From assembly GCA_025350245.1 (NCBI GenBank), contig JANXYG010000032.1:1-52945 (forward strand): 52,945 bases of DNA, given 5' to 3'. Under the pieces are notes generated by a model. That model saw nothing but the letters and a program-made list of their open reading frames with translations. It was not told the origin of the DNA and ran no database searches. The DNA comes from Betaproteobacteria bacterium. Lineage in GTDB: Bacteria; Pseudomonadota; Gammaproteobacteria; Burkholderiales; Ga0077523. This document shows positions 31,249 to 42,818 of this stretch, in pieces (position 1 is the first letter of the stretch; the number at the start of each line of letters is the position of its first letter). Made by a program: the position numbers and the translations under genes.

Positions 31249-32567
31249 AATCCTCGCACGCGCCATTCGCGACTGACGCCTTCGGGCCGGACGCTCTCAT
31301 CATGAAGGGCCTGGACGGCCTGAACTGGCGGCTGTCCGACTACGTGGCCCGTGGGGGTTATCAGGCGCTGCGCCGGATCCTCACCGAGAAGATTCCGCCC
31401 GCGGTGGTGATCGACGAGCTCAAGAAGTCGGCGTTGCGCGGCCGTGGCGGGGCCGGTTTTCCCACCGGGCTCAAATGGAGTTTCATGCCGAAGAACTACA
31501 CCGGACAGCGCTACCTGGTGTGCAATTCGGATGAAGGCGAGCCCGGCACATTCAAAGACCGCGACATCCTGCGCTACAACCCGCACATCGTCATCGAGGG
31601 CATGGCGATCGGTGCCTACGCGATGGGTATCAGCGTCGGGTACAACTATATCCACGGCGAGATCTGGGATGTCTACGAGCGCTTCGAAGAAGCCATCGAT
31701 GAAGCGCGCGCTGCGGGCTTCCTGGGCGATGCCATTCTCGGCAGCGGCTTCGACTTCCAGCTTCACGCCTTCCACGGCTTCGGCGCCTACATCTGCGGTG
31801 AAGAAACCGCGCTGCTCGAGTCGCTCGAGGGCAAGAAGGGCCTGCCGCGCTTCAAGCCGCCGTTCCCGGCGAGCTACGGTCTCTATGGCAAGCCCACCAC
31901 GATCAACAACACCGAGACCTTCGCCGCGGTGCCGTGGATTATCAACAATGGCGGCGAAGCGTTCCTGGCCATGGGCAGGCCGAACAACGGCGGCACCAAG
32001 ATCTTCTCCATCTCGGGCGACGTCGAGCGGCCGGGCAACTTCGAGATCAGGCTCGGCACGCCATTCGCCACGCTGCTCGAAATGGCCGGCGGCATGCGCG
32101 GCGGCCGCAAGCTCAAGGCCTGCATCCCGGGCGGCTCATCCATGCCGGTGCTGCCCGCCGAGGTGATGATGGCGACCGACATGGACTACGACTCGATCGC
32201 CAAGGCGGGGTCGATGCTCGGCTCCGGGGCCGTCATCGTGATGGACGAGACGCGCTGCATGGTGCGATGCCTGGAACGCCTGTCGTACTTCTACTACGAG
32301 GAGTCGTGCGGCCAATGCACGCCGTGCCGCGAGGGCACGGGCTGGCTGTATCGCATGGTTCATCGCATCGAGACCGGCAAGGGCAAGCCGGGCGATCTCG
32401 ACCTGCTCAATTCGGTGGCCGACAACATCCAGGGCCGCACCATCTGCGCGCTGGGCGATGCGGCGGCGATGCCGGTGCGTGCATTCATCAAGCATTACCG
32501 CGATGAGTTCCAGTATCATATCGACCACCGGCAGTGCCTGGTCGGTGCTTTGGCGGTCGCGGCTTGA
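31245..32567 (+). CDS. nuoF: NADH-quinone oxidoreductase subunit F
   Basis: NADH-binding subunit with FMN and [4Fe-4S] cluster N3. The 440-residue protein shows the nucleotide/FMN site ([13 protein letters not shown]), [28 protein letters not shown], and the cluster motif [13 protein letters not shown]. Start is GTG at 31245 overlapping the nuoE stop, with GGAG eight bases upstream. Unlike the other tight junctions of the operon, 229 bases with three repeat starts separate it from nuoG. Confidence 0.97.
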   Translation: MKSSHAPFATDAFGPDALIMKGLDGLNWRLSDYVARGGYQALRRILTEKIPPAVVIDELKKSALRGRGGAGFPTGLKWSFMPKNYTGQRYLVCNSDEGEPGTFKDRDILRYNPHIVIEGMAIGAYAMGISVGYNYIHGEIWDVYERFEEAIDEARAAGFLGDAILGSGFDFQLHAFHGFGAYICGEETALLESLEGKKGLPRFKPPFPASYGLYGKPTTINNTETFAAVPWIINNGGEAFLAMGRPNNGGTKIFSISGDVERPGNFEIRLGTPFATLLEMAGGMRGGRKLKACIPGGSSMPVLPAEVMMATDMDYDSIAKAGSMLGSGAVIVMDETRCMVRCLERLSYFYYEESCGQCTPCREGTGWLYRMVHRIETGKGKPGDLDLLNSVADNIQGRTICALGDAAAMPVRAFIKHYRDEFQYHIDHRQCLVGALAVAA

Positions 32568-32569
32568 AA

Positions 32570-32758
32570 TGACGCCCACCCCCAGGCTGCGCTGCGCTGG
32601 AGATGACGCCCGCCCCCAGGCTGCGCTGCGCTGGAGATGACGCCCGCCCCCAGGCTACGCTGCGCTGCGCCTTCCCCCTCCCGGGGGCGCGGCATTCCTC
32701 GGGGGACCCTGTGGACGCCGCCCCTTCGCTGCGAAGGTTCCCTTCGTTCGGCGTCCCG
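32570..32758 (+). repeat. Intergenic repeat with triplicated start between nuoF and nuoG
   Basis: A 34-base unit (TGACGCCCACCCCCAGG, then CTGCGCTGCGCTGGAGA) is repeated three times from 32570, and the third runs on into a full family copy with CCTCCCGGGGGCG, the CCTCGGGGGACCCTG block and CCCCTTCGCTGC. It starts three bases after the nuoF stop, in the direction of transcription, and lies inside the complex I operon. Confidence 0.9.
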
Positions 32759-32796
32759 AGAGGGTGCCGGGCGCAGTATTTCTGGCGCACACTGAC

Positions 32797-35190
32797 ATGA
32801 GCGAGCGCAAGCTGATCAATCTCGAAGTCGACGGGCGGGCGGTTGCCGTGCCCGAAGGCAGCATGGTCATGGTCGCCACCAATGCGCTCGGCGTCTACGT
32901 GCCGCACTTCTGCTGGCACAGCAAACTGTCGATCGCGGCCAACTGCCGCATGTGCCTGGTGCAGGTCGAAAAGGCGCCCAAGCCGCTGCCGGCCTGCGCC
33001 ACGCCGGTCACCGAAGGCATGAAGGTATTCACGCACTCCGACCAGGCGGTGAAGGCGCAGAAGGGCGTGATGGAGTTCCTGCTCATCAACCATCCGCTCG
33101 ACTGTCCCATCTGCGACCAGGGCGGCGAGTGCCAGTTGCAGGATCTCGCGGTCGGCTACGGGCCCTCGGTGGCGCGCTTCCAGGAATTGAAGCGGGTCGT
33201 GCCGAACAAGGATCTCGGCCCGCTCATCGCCACCGACATGACGCGCTGCATCCATTGCACGCGCTGCGTGCGATTCGGTCAGGAGATCGCCGGCGTGATG
33301 GAGCTCGGCATGGCCGGTCGTGGCGAGCACGCCGAGATCCTCGCGTTCGTCGGCACGACCGTCGATTCCGAACTGTCCGGCAACATGATCGATCTGTGCC
33401 CGGTCGGAGCCCTCACCTCCAAACCCTTCCGCTACAGCGCGCGCACCTGGGAACTGGCGCGGCGCAAGTCGATCAGCCCGCACTGCGGGCTGGGCAGCAA
33501 CCTCGTGCTCCAGGTGAAGGGCAACCGCGTGATGCGCGTCCTGCCGCTCGACAACGACGCGGTCAACGAATGCTGGCTCTCCGACAAGGACCGCTTTTCC
33601 TACGAGGCGCTGAATTCGGCCGAGCGGTTGGCGCGCCCGATGCTGCGCGGTGCCGAGGGCTGGACCGAAACCGACTGGCCCACCGCGCTGCAAGTAGTTG
33701 CCGACGGCCTGCGCACTGTGCGAGAGGCCCATGGCGCCAACCATCTCGCCACCATCGCTAGTCCGCACGCGACTCTCGAAGAGCTCTATCTGGCGGGGCG
33801 ACTCACGCGTGCGCTGGGCTCGAACAACATCGACTGCCGCCTGCGCCATGCCGATACCGCGCTCGACGCGCACCGGAAGGGCATTCCGTGGCTCGGGATG
33901 CCGATCGCCGCGCTGAGCGATCTCGAGCGGGTGCTCGTGATTGGCAGCAATCTGCGCAAGGATCATCCGCTGATCGCCCAGCGCCTGCGGCAGGCACAGA
34001 AGCGGGGTGCCCGCATCGCGTTCATCGGCGCGTATGCAGACGACCCTTTGTTCCCGCTGTCCGCCAACCTGATCGTGCCGCCGTCAGCGATCCTGTCACG
34101 TCTTGCCGCGATCCGGCAGGCGCTCGAAGCCCGCGCTTCCGCATCCGAAACCGCACCGGCGGCGTCTCGCGATGGCGGTGATCCGGCTGTTCTGATCGCC
34201 GCCATGCTGGCCGATGGCCGGTCGGCGGCCGTGCTGCTTGGCAACGCCGCCCAGCATCACGCGCTTGCCGCGCAGATCGAAGCGCAGGCCCAGGCGATCG
34301 CGCAGTTGTCCGGCGCCCGGTTCGGATTTCTCGGCGAGGCGGCCAACAGCGTCGGCGGTTTCGTTGCCGGCGCCGTTGCTCGCGACGGCGGGCTCGCTGG
34401 CGCCAGCCTGTTCAGAGAGCCGAAGAAGGCATACGTGTTGTTGCACGCCGAACCGGAACTCGATGCCGCCGATGGCGCCGCGGCGCTGGCCGCGTTGCGG
34501 CAGGCGAGTTTCGTGGTGGCGCTGTCGCCGTTCGCGCATCGCGCCGCCGAGTACGCGCACGTCATGCTGCCGATTGCGCCGTTTTCCGAAACCGGCGGCA
34601 CTTTCATCAGTACCGAAGGTCGGGTGCAGAGCTTCAGTGCTGTGGTCGAACCGCTCGGAGACACGCGACCAGGCTGGAAGGTGCTGCGCGTCCTCGGCAA
34701 CCTCCTGGGCCTCGACGGCTTCGGGCAGCAGAGCGTCGACGAGGTGCGGGACGAAGCCCTCGGTGGAAATCACGATCTTGCGGCGCGACTGGACAATGCG
34801 CTGGCAGCGTCGGCAGCCGACGTGATCACGGCTTTGGGCGGCGCGGTATCCGCCGGGGCATCCGGGTTCGAACGGATCGGCGATATTCCGATCCATTTCG
34901 CCGATCCGCTGGCGCGCCGCGCACCAGCCTTGCAGAAGACCCGCGACGCCGCTACGCCGCAGGCATGGATGAACGCCGCCACGCTGGCGGCGGGTGGTCT
35001 GGTCGCGGGCGATCAGGTGCGTGTTCGTCAGGGGGGCGGCAGTGCAGTGCTGTTCGCCGGTTGCGACGAGCGCATCCCGGCAGGGTGCGTACGGGTTTCC
35101 GGCGGGCATCCGCTGACCGCGGAACTGGGGCCGATCTCGGGTCGATTGACGCTGGAAGCGGTGGTGGCGTCGCGCCAGGTGACGGCCTAG
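32797..35190 (+). CDS. nuoG: NADH-quinone oxidoreductase subunit G
   Basis: 75-kDa type iron-sulfur subunit. In 797 residues: N-terminal [2Fe-2S] ferredoxin domain with Cys39, Cys50, Cys53 and Cys67; the cluster region [18 protein letters not shown]; the [10 protein letters not shown] segment; then a molybdopterin-oxidoreductase-like C-terminal half without cofactor. I place the start at ATG 32797 ([13 protein letters not shown]); the frame extends 11 codons upstream into unconserved sequence. No strong ribosome site is seen. Its TAG shares one base with the nuoH GTG. Confidence 0.96.
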   Translation: MSERKLINLEVDGRAVAVPEGSMVMVATNALGVYVPHFCWHSKLSIAANCRMCLVQVEKAPKPLPACATPVTEGMKVFTHSDQAVKAQKGVMEFLLINHPLDCPICDQGGECQLQDLAVGYGPSVARFQELKRVVPNKDLGPLIATDMTRCIHCTRCVRFGQEIAGVMELGMAGRGEHAEILAFVGTTVDSELSGNMIDLCPVGALTSKPFRYSARTWELARRKSISPHCGLGSNLVLQVKGNRVMRVLPLDNDAVNECWLSDKDRFSYEALNSAERLARPMLRGAEGWTETDWPTALQVVADGLRTVREAHGANHLATIASPHATLEELYLAGRLTRALGSNNIDCRLRHADTALDAHRKGIPWLGMPIAALSDLERVLVIGSNLRKDHPLIAQRLRQAQKRGARIAFIGAYADDPLFPLSANLIVPPSAILSRLAAIRQALEARASASETAPAASRDGGDPAVLIAAMLADGRSAAVLLGNAAQHHALAAQIEAQAQAIAQLSGARFGFLGEAANSVGGFVAGAVARDGGLAGASLFREPKKAYVLLHAEPELDAADGAAALAALRQASFVVALSPFAHRAAEYAHVMLPIAPFSETGGTFISTEGRVQSFSAVVEPLGDTRPGWKVLRVLGNLLGLDGFGQQSVDEVRDEALGGNHDLAARLDNALAASAADVITALGGAVSAGASGFERIGDIPIHFADPLARRAPALQKTRDAATPQAWMNAATLAAGGLVAGDQVRVRQGGGSAVLFAGCDERIPAGCVRVSGGHPLTAELGPISGRLTLEAVVASRQVTA

Positions 35191-36209
35191 TGGACTACGT
35201 CGAACAGCTGCTCGGCCCCGCCTGGCCCCTGGTCTGGACGCTCGCCAAGATCATGGTGATCGTGCTGCCGCTGATGGGTGCGGTGGCCTATCTCACGCTC
35301 GCCGAACGCAAGGTCATCGCCTACATGCAGGTCCGGATCGGGCCGAACCGGGTTGGTTTCCGGGGGTTGCTACAGCCGATCGCGGATGCGCTCAAGCTGA
35401 TGACCAAGGAGATCATCGTCCCGACCGGGTCGAGCCGTTTCCTGTTCGTGATGGCACCGGTACTGTCGATCATGCCGGCGCTGGCCGCGTGGGCGGTGGT
35501 GCCGTTCAGTCCCGAACTGGTGCTCGCCAATGTCGACGCCGGGCTGCTCTACGTGATGGCGATCACGTCGATGGGGGTCTACGGTGTGATCATCGCCGGC
35601 TGGGCCTCTAATTCGAAGTACGCGTTTCTCGGCTGCCTGCGCTCCGCGGCGCAGATCGTGTCGTACGAGATCGCGATGGGGTTCGCGCTGGTCGGCGTGC
35701 TGATGATGTCGCACAGCCTGAACCTCGTTGACATCGTCCATCGGCAGGACGGCGGCCTGGGTCTGCTGTCGTGGAACTGGCTGCCGCTGTTTCCGATGTT
35801 CTTGGTCTATCTCATCTCCGGCGTGGCCGAGACCAACCGTGCGCCGTTCGACGTGGCCGAGGGCGAGTCGGAGATCGTCGCCGGTTTCCACGTCGAGTAT
35901 TCCGGCATGGCGTTCGCCATCTTCTTTCTCGCCGAGTACGCGAACATGATCCTGGTCTCGACCCTGACCTCGATCATGTTCCTGGGTGGCTGGTTGTCGC
36001 CGCTGCCGTTCATTCCCGACGGTTTCGTCTGGTTGTTCGCCAAGATCGCGTTCGTACTGTTCCTGTTTTTCTGGTTCCGGGCGACCTTTCCGCGTTACCG
36101 CTACGACCAGATCATGCGTCTGGGCTGGAAGGTCTTCATCCCGGTGACCCTGGTGTGGCTGGTGATCATCGGCGGCTGGATGCAGACGCCGTTCTGGCCC
36201 TGGAAATGA
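35190..36209 (+). CDS. nuoH: NADH-quinone oxidoreductase subunit H
   Basis: Membrane subunit that joins the peripheral arm and lines the quinone chamber. The 339-residue protein has about eight membrane helices and the conserved [32 protein letters not shown] and [20 protein letters not shown] loops. The GTG at 35190 is used: it overlaps the nuoG stop by one base and gives the usual N-terminus, while the frame open further upstream runs through nuoG. Confidence 0.97.
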   Translation: MDYVEQLLGPAWPLVWTLAKIMVIVLPLMGAVAYLTLAERKVIAYMQVRIGPNRVGFRGLLQPIADALKLMTKEIIVPTGSSRFLFVMAPVLSIMPALAAWAVVPFSPELVLANVDAGLLYVMAITSMGVYGVIIAGWASNSKYAFLGCLRSAAQIVSYEIAMGFALVGVLMMSHSLNLVDIVHRQDGGLGLLSWNWLPLFPMFLVYLISGVAETNRAPFDVAEGESEIVAGFHVEYSGMAFAIFFLAEYANMILVSTLTSIMFLGGWLSPLPFIPDGFVWLFAKIAFVLFLFFWFRATFPRYRYDQIMRLGWKVFIPVTLVWLVIIGGWMQTPFWPWK

Positions 36210-36219
36210 GGTCTCCACG

Positions 36220-36708
36220 ATGAATACCGTGCGCGAGTTCCTGCGGACCTTCCTGCTGTTCGAGCTGGTGAAGGGGATGGCCCTGACCGGGCGCCATCTG
36301 TTCGCCCGCAAGATTACCATCCAGTTTCCCGACGAGAAAACCCCGCAGAGCCCGCGGTTCCGCGGCCTGCATGCGTTGCGGCGCTACCCCAACGGCGAAG
36401 AACGCTGCATCGCCTGCAAGCTGTGCGAGGCGGTCTGTCCGGCACTCGCGATCACCATCGAATCCGAGCCGCGCGATGACGGCACGCGCCGCACCACACG
36501 CTACGACATCGATCTCACCAAGTGCATTTTCTGCGGGTTCTGCGAGGAGTCCTGTCCGGTCGACGCCATCGTCGAGACGCGCGTGTTCGAGTATCACGGC
36601 GAGCGCCGCGGCGATCTGGTCTACACCAAGGAGATGCTGCTCGCCATCGGTGATCGTTACGAAGGGCAGATCGCACAAGACAGGGCTGCCGATGCTGCCT
36701 ACCGTTAG
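36220..36708 (+). CDS. nuoI: NADH-quinone oxidoreductase subunit I
   Basis: Ferredoxin-like subunit with two [4Fe-4S] clusters (N6a, N6b) carrying electrons to N2. The 162-residue protein has [12 protein letters not shown] (Cys63, 66, 69, 73) and [12 protein letters not shown] (Cys102, 105, 108, 112). It lies 10 bases after nuoH. An 85-base gap without visible features separates it from nuoJ. Confidence 0.98.
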   Translation: MNTVREFLRTFLLFELVKGMALTGRHLFARKITIQFPDEKTPQSPRFRGLHALRRYPNGEERCIACKLCEAVCPALAITIESEPRDDGTRRTTRYDIDLTKCIFCGFCEESCPVDAIVETRVFEYHGERRGDLVYTKEMLLAIGDRYEGQIAQDRAADAAYR

Positions 36709-36793
36709 TCCTGGTTGCACGTGCACGGGGGGAACGGCGAAGCGCTAGCCCGCAGCCGCCGCCAGTCGCGGCGCGGGCACATGCCAGCCACTC

Positions 36794-37444
36794 ATGGATT
36801 TCAAGACCGCCGTCTTCTGGGCCTTCTCGGCCATCATGCTGTTCGCGGCGCTGCGAGTCATCACGGCCCGCAATCCCGTGCATTCGGCCCTGTACCTGGT
36901 GCTGGCGTTCGTCACGGCTTCCGGATTGTGGATGCTGCTCGAGGCCGAGTTCCTGGCGATTGCGCTGGTGCTCGTCTACGTCGGTGCCGTCATGGTGCTG
37001 TTCCTGTTCGTGGTCATGATGCTCGACATCAACCTCGACCGTCTGCGCGAGGGCTACTGGGACTACCTCGTGCCTGCACTGGTCGTGGCCGGCATCATGG
37101 TCACCGAAATGGCAGTCATCCTCGCGGGGCGTTATTTCCGCCTCGAAGGCATGGCGAACCCGGCGCCGCATGCCGAGGGCTACAGCAACACCAGCGAACT
37201 GGGCCGGCTGGTCTATACCGAATACGTGTATCCGTTCGAGGTCGCGGCGGTGATCCTGCTGGTCGCGATCGTTGCGGCGATCGCGCTCACGCTGCGAACG
37301 CGCAAGGACAGCCGGGCCATGGACGCATCGGCGCAGATCCGGGTCAAGCGCGCCGATCGCGTGCGGCTGGTTTCGATGGCGGCCGAGACGCCGGCCCCGG
37401 TCCCGGATCCGGCTGTCGCCGCCGCGCCTGCCGCCGGCAAGTGA
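36794..37444 (+). CDS. nuoJ: NADH-quinone oxidoreductase subunit J
   Basis: Proton-channel membrane subunit, 216 residues with about five membrane helices. The family block [20 protein letters not shown] is present, including the conserved Glu and Tyr of helix 3. A polar, Ala/Pro-rich C-terminal tail of about 40 residues follows the last helix. nuoK starts four bases after its stop. Confidence 0.95.
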   Translation: MDFKTAVFWAFSAIMLFAALRVITARNPVHSALYLVLAFVTASGLWMLLEAEFLAIALVLVYVGAVMVLFLFVVMMLDINLDRLREGYWDYLVPALVVAGIMVTEMAVILAGRYFRLEGMANPAPHAEGYSNTSELGRLVYTEYVYPFEVAAVILLVAIVAAIALTLRTRKDSRAMDASAQIRVKRADRVRLVSMAAETPAPVPDPAVAAAPAAGK

Positions 37445-37448
37445 ACCC

Positions 37449-37754
37449 ATGATCTCGCTCTCCCACTATCTGGTCCTCGGCGCGCTGCTCTTCGCGATCG
37501 CGGTGGTCGGCATCTTCCTCAACCGGAAGAACGTGATCATCCTGCTGATGGCCATCGAGCTCATGCTGCTGGCGGTCAATCTCAATTTCGTCGCGTTCTC
37601 GCATTACCTGCGCGACCCTGCGGGCCAGGTGTTCGTGTTCTTCATTCTCACTGTGGCTGCGGCCGAGTCCGCGATCGGCCTCGCGATCCTGGTGGCGTTG
37701 TTCCGCAACCTGCGCACCATCAACGTCGACGAGCTCGACAGTCTCAAGGGATGA
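37449..37754 (+). CDS. nuoK: NADH-quinone oxidoreductase subunit K
   Basis: Small antiporter-like membrane subunit, 101 residues with three helices. The conserved membrane glutamates are in [16 protein letters not shown] and [12 protein letters not shown]. The ATG at 37449 gives exactly the usual length; the open frame upstream lies within nuoJ in another phase. A 94-base gap without visible features precedes nuoL. Confidence 0.96.
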   Translation: MISLSHYLVLGALLFAIAVVGIFLNRKNVIILLMAIELMLLAVNLNFVAFSHYLRDPAGQVFVFFILTVAAAESAIGLAILVALFRNLRTINVDELDSLKG

Positions 37755-37848
37755 CCCGGGTGAAACGCGAGCCGCAGGGACGGGCAAAGTCGATCCGCAC
37801 ACCGCACTACGTCGAGTCGTCGCCCACCGGCCGCGACCGGAACCCCGC

Positions 37849-39840
37849 ATGAAGCTGCTTTACCTGATCATTCCGCTGGCACCGCTGGTCGGGGCGATCG
37901 TCGCCGGCCTGTTCGGCCGTGTGGTCGGCAGGGCAGGGGCGCATGTCGTCACGATCGCCGGGGTCCTGGTGTCCCTGGTCGCGTCGTACATGGTGTTCGA
38001 GGACGTGCGCGCCGGCCACGTGTTCAACGGACCGGTCTACACCTGGTTGCTGTCCGGAAATGCCCGGTTCGACGTGGGCTTCCTGATCGATTCCCTGACC
38101 GCGACGATGATGCTGGTGGTGACCTTCGTCTCGCTGATGGTGCACATCTACACCATCGGCTACATGGCGGACGATCCGGGATACCAGCGCTTCTTCAGCT
38201 ATATATCGCTGTTCACCTTCGCCATGCTGATGTTGGTGATGAGCAACAATTTCCTGCAGCTGTTCTTCGGCTGGGAAGCGGTCGGTCTGGTGTCCTACCT
38301 GCTCATCGGATTCTGGTACACGCGTCCGACGGCCATCTACGCCAACCTGAAGGCGTTTCTCGTGAACCGCGTCGGCGATTTCGGCTTCCTGCTGGGCATC
38401 GGGCTGGTCCTGGCCCAGTTCGGCAGTCTCGACTATGCGACGGTGTTCCAGGCGGTGCCCCACAAGGCCACGGCGACCATCAGCCTGTGGGGAAGCCAGC
38501 CCTGGCCCCTGCTCGATGTCATCGGCATCCTGCTGTTCATCGGCGCCATGGGCAAGTCCGCGCAGTTTCCGCTGCATGTCTGGCTGCCCGACTCGATGGA
38601 AGGCCCCACGCCCATCTCCGCGCTGATCCATGCGGCCACCATGGTGACGGCCGGCATCTTCCTCGTGGCGCGCATGTCCCCGATCTACGAACTGGCCGAG
38701 ACGGCGCTGTCGTTCATCCTCGTGATCGGTGCCATCACCGCGCTGTTCATGGGTTTCCTTGGCATCGTGCAGAACGACATCAAGCGGGTCGTCGCCTACT
38801 CCACTTTGTCGCAACTGGGCTACATGACGGTTGCTCTTGGCGCATCGGCGTATCCGATCGCCATCTTCCATCTCACCACCCACGCCTTCTTCAAGGCGCT
38901 GCTGTTCCTCGCCGCCGGGTCCGTGATCATGGGCGTGCACCACAACCAGGACATCCGCTACATGGGCGGGTTGCGCCGCTACATGCCGATCACCTGGATC
39001 ACCGCCCTGATCGGCTCGCTCGCCCTGATCGGCACGCCCTTCCTGTCGGGCTTCTATTCGAAGGACAGCATCATCGAGGCGGTCGCGCAGTCGCACCTGC
39101 CGGGCGCCGGCTTCGCCCATTTCGCGGTGCTGGCCGGGGTCTTCGTCACGGCCTTCTATTCGTTCCGGATGTATTTCCTCGTGTTTCACGGCAAGGAACG
39201 ATTCGACCAGCAACCGCACGACGACCAAGCGCATCATGGTCACGACGATGCCCACCACGGCCAGCCGCACGAATCGTCATGGGTGGTCTGGGTGCCGCTG
39301 GTGGCGCTGGCAATCCCTTCGCTGCTCATCGGTGGAGTCGCGATCGGCCCGATGCTGTTCGGCGACTGGTTCAACGGTGCCATCCGGGTCACGGAGCATC
39401 ACGAGGCCATGGCGCACCTGCGCGAGGAATTCGAGGGGCCGGTCGCCATGGGCATGCACGCATTCACTTCGGCGCCGTTCTGGCTTGCCGTGGGCGGGGT
39501 CGCCCTTGCCTGGCTGCTCTATCTCGCGCGGCCGACCTGGCCGGCGGCGATCGCCGCGCGGGTCGGCGGACTGCATCGCCTGCTGCTCAACAAGTACTAC
39601 TTCGACGAAATATACGGTTTCGTGTTCGCCGGTGGTGCCCGTGGTCTTGGACACGCCTTCTGGCGATTCGGCGATGTCGCGGTGATCGACGGTCTGCTGG
39701 TCAACGGGACGGCGCGCGGTGTGGGCTGGCTGTCCGGCGCGGTACGCCGCTTCCAGTCCGGCCTGATCTATCACTACGCATTCACCATGATCATCGGGGT
39801 ATTCGTCCTGCTCACGTTCTGGTTCGTCGGTCAGCGTTGA
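37849..39840 (+). CDS. nuoL: NADH-quinone oxidoreductase subunit L
   Basis: Largest antiporter-like, proton-pumping subunit of complex I, 663 residues with about 15-16 membrane helices and the long lateral helix at the C-terminus. Family motifs include FFGWEAVGLVSYLLIGFW (with the key Glu143), GAMGKSAQFPLHVWLPDSM (Lys235) and HAATMVTAGIFL. A His-rich loop at residues 456-474 (about 39214-39270) is inserted between helices. It is 19 bases ahead of nuoM. Confidence 0.97.
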   Translation: MKLLYLIIPLAPLVGAIVAGLFGRVVGRAGAHVVTIAGVLVSLVASYMVFEDVRAGHVFNGPVYTWLLSGNARFDVGFLIDSLTATMMLVVTFVSLMVHIYTIGYMADDPGYQRFFSYISLFTFAMLMLVMSNNFLQLFFGWEAVGLVSYLLIGFWYTRPTAIYANLKAFLVNRVGDFGFLLGIGLVLAQFGSLDYATVFQAVPHKATATISLWGSQPWPLLDVIGILLFIGAMGKSAQFPLHVWLPDSMEGPTPISALIHAATMVTAGIFLVARMSPIYELAETALSFILVIGAITALFMGFLGIVQNDIKRVVAYSTLSQLGYMTVALGASAYPIAIFHLTTHAFFKALLFLAAGSVIMGVHHNQDIRYMGGLRRYMPITWITALIGSLALIGTPFLSGFYSKDSIIEAVAQSHLPGAGFAHFAVLAGVFVTAFYSFRMYFLVFHGKERFDQQPHDDQAHHGHDDAHHGQPHESSWVVWVPLVALAIPSLLIGGVAIGPMLFGDWFNGAIRVTEHHEAMAHLREEFEGPVAMGMHAFTSAPFWLAVGGVALAWLLYLARPTWPAAIAARVGGLHRLLLNKYYFDEIYGFVFAGGARGLGHAFWRFGDVAVIDGLLVNGTARGVGWLSGAVRRFQSGLIYHYAFTMIIGVFVLLTFWFVGQR

Positions 39841-39859
39841 AGCGCGCCCGCCAAAATTC

Positions 39860-41344
39860 ATGACCGGTCTGCCGCTGCTTTCGCTCGCCATCTGGGTGCC
39901 GATCGTCGGCGGCGTGATCGTGCTCGTCGCCGGCGCGGGCAACAATGCGCACCGTGCGCGCTGGATCGCCTTGCTGGTCGCGCTTGCCGGATTTCTCGTC
40001 AGCCTGCCGCTTGCGACCGGCTTCGAGACCTACGGGCACTCGATGCAGTTCGTCGAGAAGGCGTCCTGGATCGAGCGCTACCACGTCGACTATCACCTGG
40101 GCATCGACGGCATCTCGCTGCTGCTCATCCTGCTCAACGGACTCACGACGATCCTGGTGGTGATCGCCGGTTGGCGGGTGATCGACACCCGCGTCGAGCA
40201 ATACATGGCGGCGTTCCTGGTCATGTCGGGCCTGATGAACGGTGTCTTCGCCGCGCTCGACGGGCTGCTGTTCTATGTGTTCTTCGAGGCGACGCTGATC
40301 CCGCTCTTCATCGTGATCGGCGTGTGGGGCGGGCCCAATCGCGTGTATGCCGCGATCAAATTCTTCCTCTACACGCTGTTCGGCTCGCTGCTGATGCTCA
40401 TCGCGTTGGTGTATCTGTACAACGCGTCCGGTGGCAGCTTCGCGCTGGCCGACTGGTACCGGCTGCCGCTGCCGATGGGGGCCCAGACCCTGGTGTTCAT
40501 CGCGTTCCTGGTGGCGTTCGCGGTGAAGGTGCCGATGTGGCCGGTGCATACCTGGCTGCCCGATGCGCACGTCGAGGCCCCGACCGGTGGCTCGGTCGTG
40601 CTGGCCGCCATCGCGCTCAAGCTCGGCGGCTATGGTTTCCTGCGGTTCTCGCTGCCGATCGTGCCGGATGCGAGCCACGCCCTGTCCGGGTTGATGATCG
40701 CGTTGTCGCTGATCGCGGTGATCTACATCGGCCTGGTCGCCCTGGTGCAGACCGACATGAAGAAGCTGATCGCCTACTCGTCGATCTCGCACATGGGCTT
40801 CGTGACCCTGGGGCTGTTCCTGTTCAATCGCATCGGCGTAGAAGGTGCCGTGATCCAGATGATCTCGCACGGTTTCGTTTCGGGCGCCTTGTTCCTGAGC
40901 GTCGGGGTGCTGTATGACCGCATGCATTCGCGGCAGATCGCCGACTACGGCGGCGTGGTCGATCGCATGCCGTTGTTCGCGTCCTTCTTCATGCTGTTCG
41001 CCATGGCCAACGCCGGTTTACCGGGCACCAGCGGATTCGTCGGCGAGTTCATGGTCATCATGGGCGCGGTGCAATCCAATTTCTGGATCGGCTTCGCGGC
41101 GGCCACCACGCTCGTGTTCGGCGCCGCTTACACGCTCTGGATGTTCAAGCGGGTCGTGTTCGGCGCGGTCGCGAACGGCAACGTCGCCGAGCTTGCCGAC
41201 CTCGAATGGCGGGAGATCGTGCTCATGGTGATCCTGGCGGTGGCAGTGATGGGAATGGGGCTGTATCCCGCGCCGTTCAACGCGATCCTGGAGGCGCCGG
41301 TGTCCGACCTGCTGCTGCACCTGGACCGGAGCAAGTTGCCATGA
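39860..41344 (+). CDS. nuoM: NADH-quinone oxidoreductase subunit M
   Basis: Antiporter-like proton-pumping subunit, 494 residues with about 14 membrane helices. It shows [12 protein letters not shown]-type sequence ([19 protein letters not shown], key Glu), [21 protein letters not shown] (key Lys) and the [16 protein letters not shown] block shared with NuoL and NuoN. It lies between nuoL and nuoN with 19-base gaps on both sides. Confidence 0.97.
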   Translation: MTGLPLLSLAIWVPIVGGVIVLVAGAGNNAHRARWIALLVALAGFLVSLPLATGFETYGHSMQFVEKASWIERYHVDYHLGIDGISLLLILLNGLTTILVVIAGWRVIDTRVEQYMAAFLVMSGLMNGVFAALDGLLFYVFFEATLIPLFIVIGVWGGPNRVYAAIKFFLYTLFGSLLMLIALVYLYNASGGSFALADWYRLPLPMGAQTLVFIAFLVAFAVKVPMWPVHTWLPDAHVEAPTGGSVVLAAIALKLGGYGFLRFSLPIVPDASHALSGLMIALSLIAVIYIGLVALVQTDMKKLIAYSSISHMGFVTLGLFLFNRIGVEGAVIQMISHGFVSGALFLSVGVLYDRMHSRQIADYGGVVDRMPLFASFFMLFAMANAGLPGTSGFVGEFMVIMGAVQSNFWIGFAAATTLVFGAAYTLWMFKRVVFGAVANGNVAELADLEWREIVLMVILAVAVMGMGLYPAPFNAILEAPVSDLLLHLDRSKLP

Positions 41345-41363
41345 TCAGCACAGGGAGACCAAC

Positions 41364-42818
41364 ATGGTGGGTCTGAGTGCGTTCGACTACGCCGCAGTCT
41401 GGCCCGAGATTCTGCTGCTGGTGATGGCGTGCCTGATCCTGCTCGTCGATCTGTTCCTGCCGGACCAACGGCGACACGTGACCTATGTCCTTACCCTGGC
41501 GACGCTGGGTGCGGTCGCACTCGTCACCGGCTGGTCCGCGCGCGCCGAATCGGCATATGCCCTGCACGGCATGTTCGTCGATGATCCGCTCTCCGACACG
41601 CTCAAGGTGATGGTGTGCATCGCGGTGGCGGCGGTGGTCGTCTATTCGCGCGGCTACGTGGTCGCTCGCGGCATGTTCCGCGGGGAGTTTTTCACGCTGC
41701 TGCTGTTCGCGACGCTCGGGATGATGGTGATGATCTCGGCCAACAGCCTGCTCATGCTCTACCTCGGGCTGGAACTGCTGTCGCTGTCGGTATACGCCCT
41801 GGTTGCCTTGCAGCGTGATTCGGCCGCCGGTACCGAGGCGGCGATGAAGTACTTCGTGCTCGGGGCTCTCGCGTCCGGCATGCTGCTCTATGGCATGTCG
41901 ATGATCTACGGCGCCACCGGCACCATCGAGATCCCGAAGATCGCCCAGGCGGTGGCGGACGGAAAGGCGAACGCCACCATTCTCGTGTTCGGACTGGTGT
42001 TCATCGTGGCCGGCATCGGCTTCAAGCTCGGCGCGGTGCCGTTCCACATGTGGGTTCCCGACGTGTACGAGGGCGCTCCCACCATTGTCGGCCAGTTGAT
42101 CAGCACGGCCCCCAAGCTGGCGGCGTTCGCTTTCGTCATGCGGGTGCTGGTGGAGGCGCTGGGCCACCCGTCGATTCTCGCCGAATGGCGTCAGATGCTG
42201 ATCCTGTTGTCGGTGGCAAGCATGGCGGTCGGCAACATCGGCGCCATCGCCCAGACCAACCTGAAGCGCATGTTCGCGTATTCCACCATCTCGCACATGG
42301 GCTTCATGCTGCTCGGCGTGATCGCGGGCGACATCAACGGCTATGGCGCGGGCATGTTCTACGTCGTGGTCTATGCGCTGATGGCACTGGGTGGTTTCGG
42401 CATGATCCTGGCGCTCGCCCGCGATGGTTTCGAAGCGGATCGGCTCGAAGACTTCAAGGGGCTCAACCGCCGCAGTCCCTGGCATGCCCTGCTGATGCTG
42501 CTGCTGATGTTCTCGATGGCCGGCGTGCCGCCGCTGGTGGGGTTCTACGCCAAGCTCGCGGTGCTGCAGGCGGTGGTGAATGCGGGGTTCACGTGGCTCG
42601 CCGTGGTGGCGGTGATGTTCTCCCTGATCGGCGCGTTCTACTACCTGCGCATCGTGCGACTGATGTATTTCGAAGAGCCGACCGATACCTCGCCGATTCA
42701 CGGCTACACGAGCGCGCGTCTGTTGCTCAGCCTGAACGGCATCGCCACCTTGGTGGTCGGTATCGTTCCCGGCTGGTTGATGTCGGTGTGCCAGTACGCG
42801 ATCCAGAGTTCGCTGTGA
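41364..42818 (+). CDS. nuoN: NADH-quinone oxidoreductase subunit N
   Basis: Third antiporter-like subunit and last complex I gene, 484 residues with about 14 membrane helices. Conserved segments are [20 protein letters not shown] (key Glu), [24 protein letters not shown] (key Lys) and [16 protein letters not shown]. The ATG at 41364 starts [15 protein letters not shown]. Its stop overlaps the GTG of the Nudix gene, so the latter belongs to the operon. Confidence 0.97.
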   Translation: MVGLSAFDYAAVWPEILLLVMACLILLVDLFLPDQRRHVTYVLTLATLGAVALVTGWSARAESAYALHGMFVDDPLSDTLKVMVCIAVAAVVVYSRGYVVARGMFRGEFFTLLLFATLGMMVMISANSLLMLYLGLELLSLSVYALVALQRDSAAGTEAAMKYFVLGALASGMLLYGMSMIYGATGTIEIPKIAQAVADGKANATILVFGLVFIVAGIGFKLGAVPFHMWVPDVYEGAPTIVGQLISTAPKLAAFAFVMRVLVEALGHPSILAEWRQMLILLSVASMAVGNIGAIAQTNLKRMFAYSTISHMGFMLLGVIAGDINGYGAGMFYVVVYALMALGGFGMILALARDGFEADRLEDFKGLNRRSPWHALLMLLLMFSMAGVPPLVGFYAKLAVLQAVVNAGFTWLAVVAVMFSLIGAFYYLRIVRLMYFEEPTDTSPIHGYTSARLLLSLNGIATLVVGIVPGWLMSVCQYAIQSSL

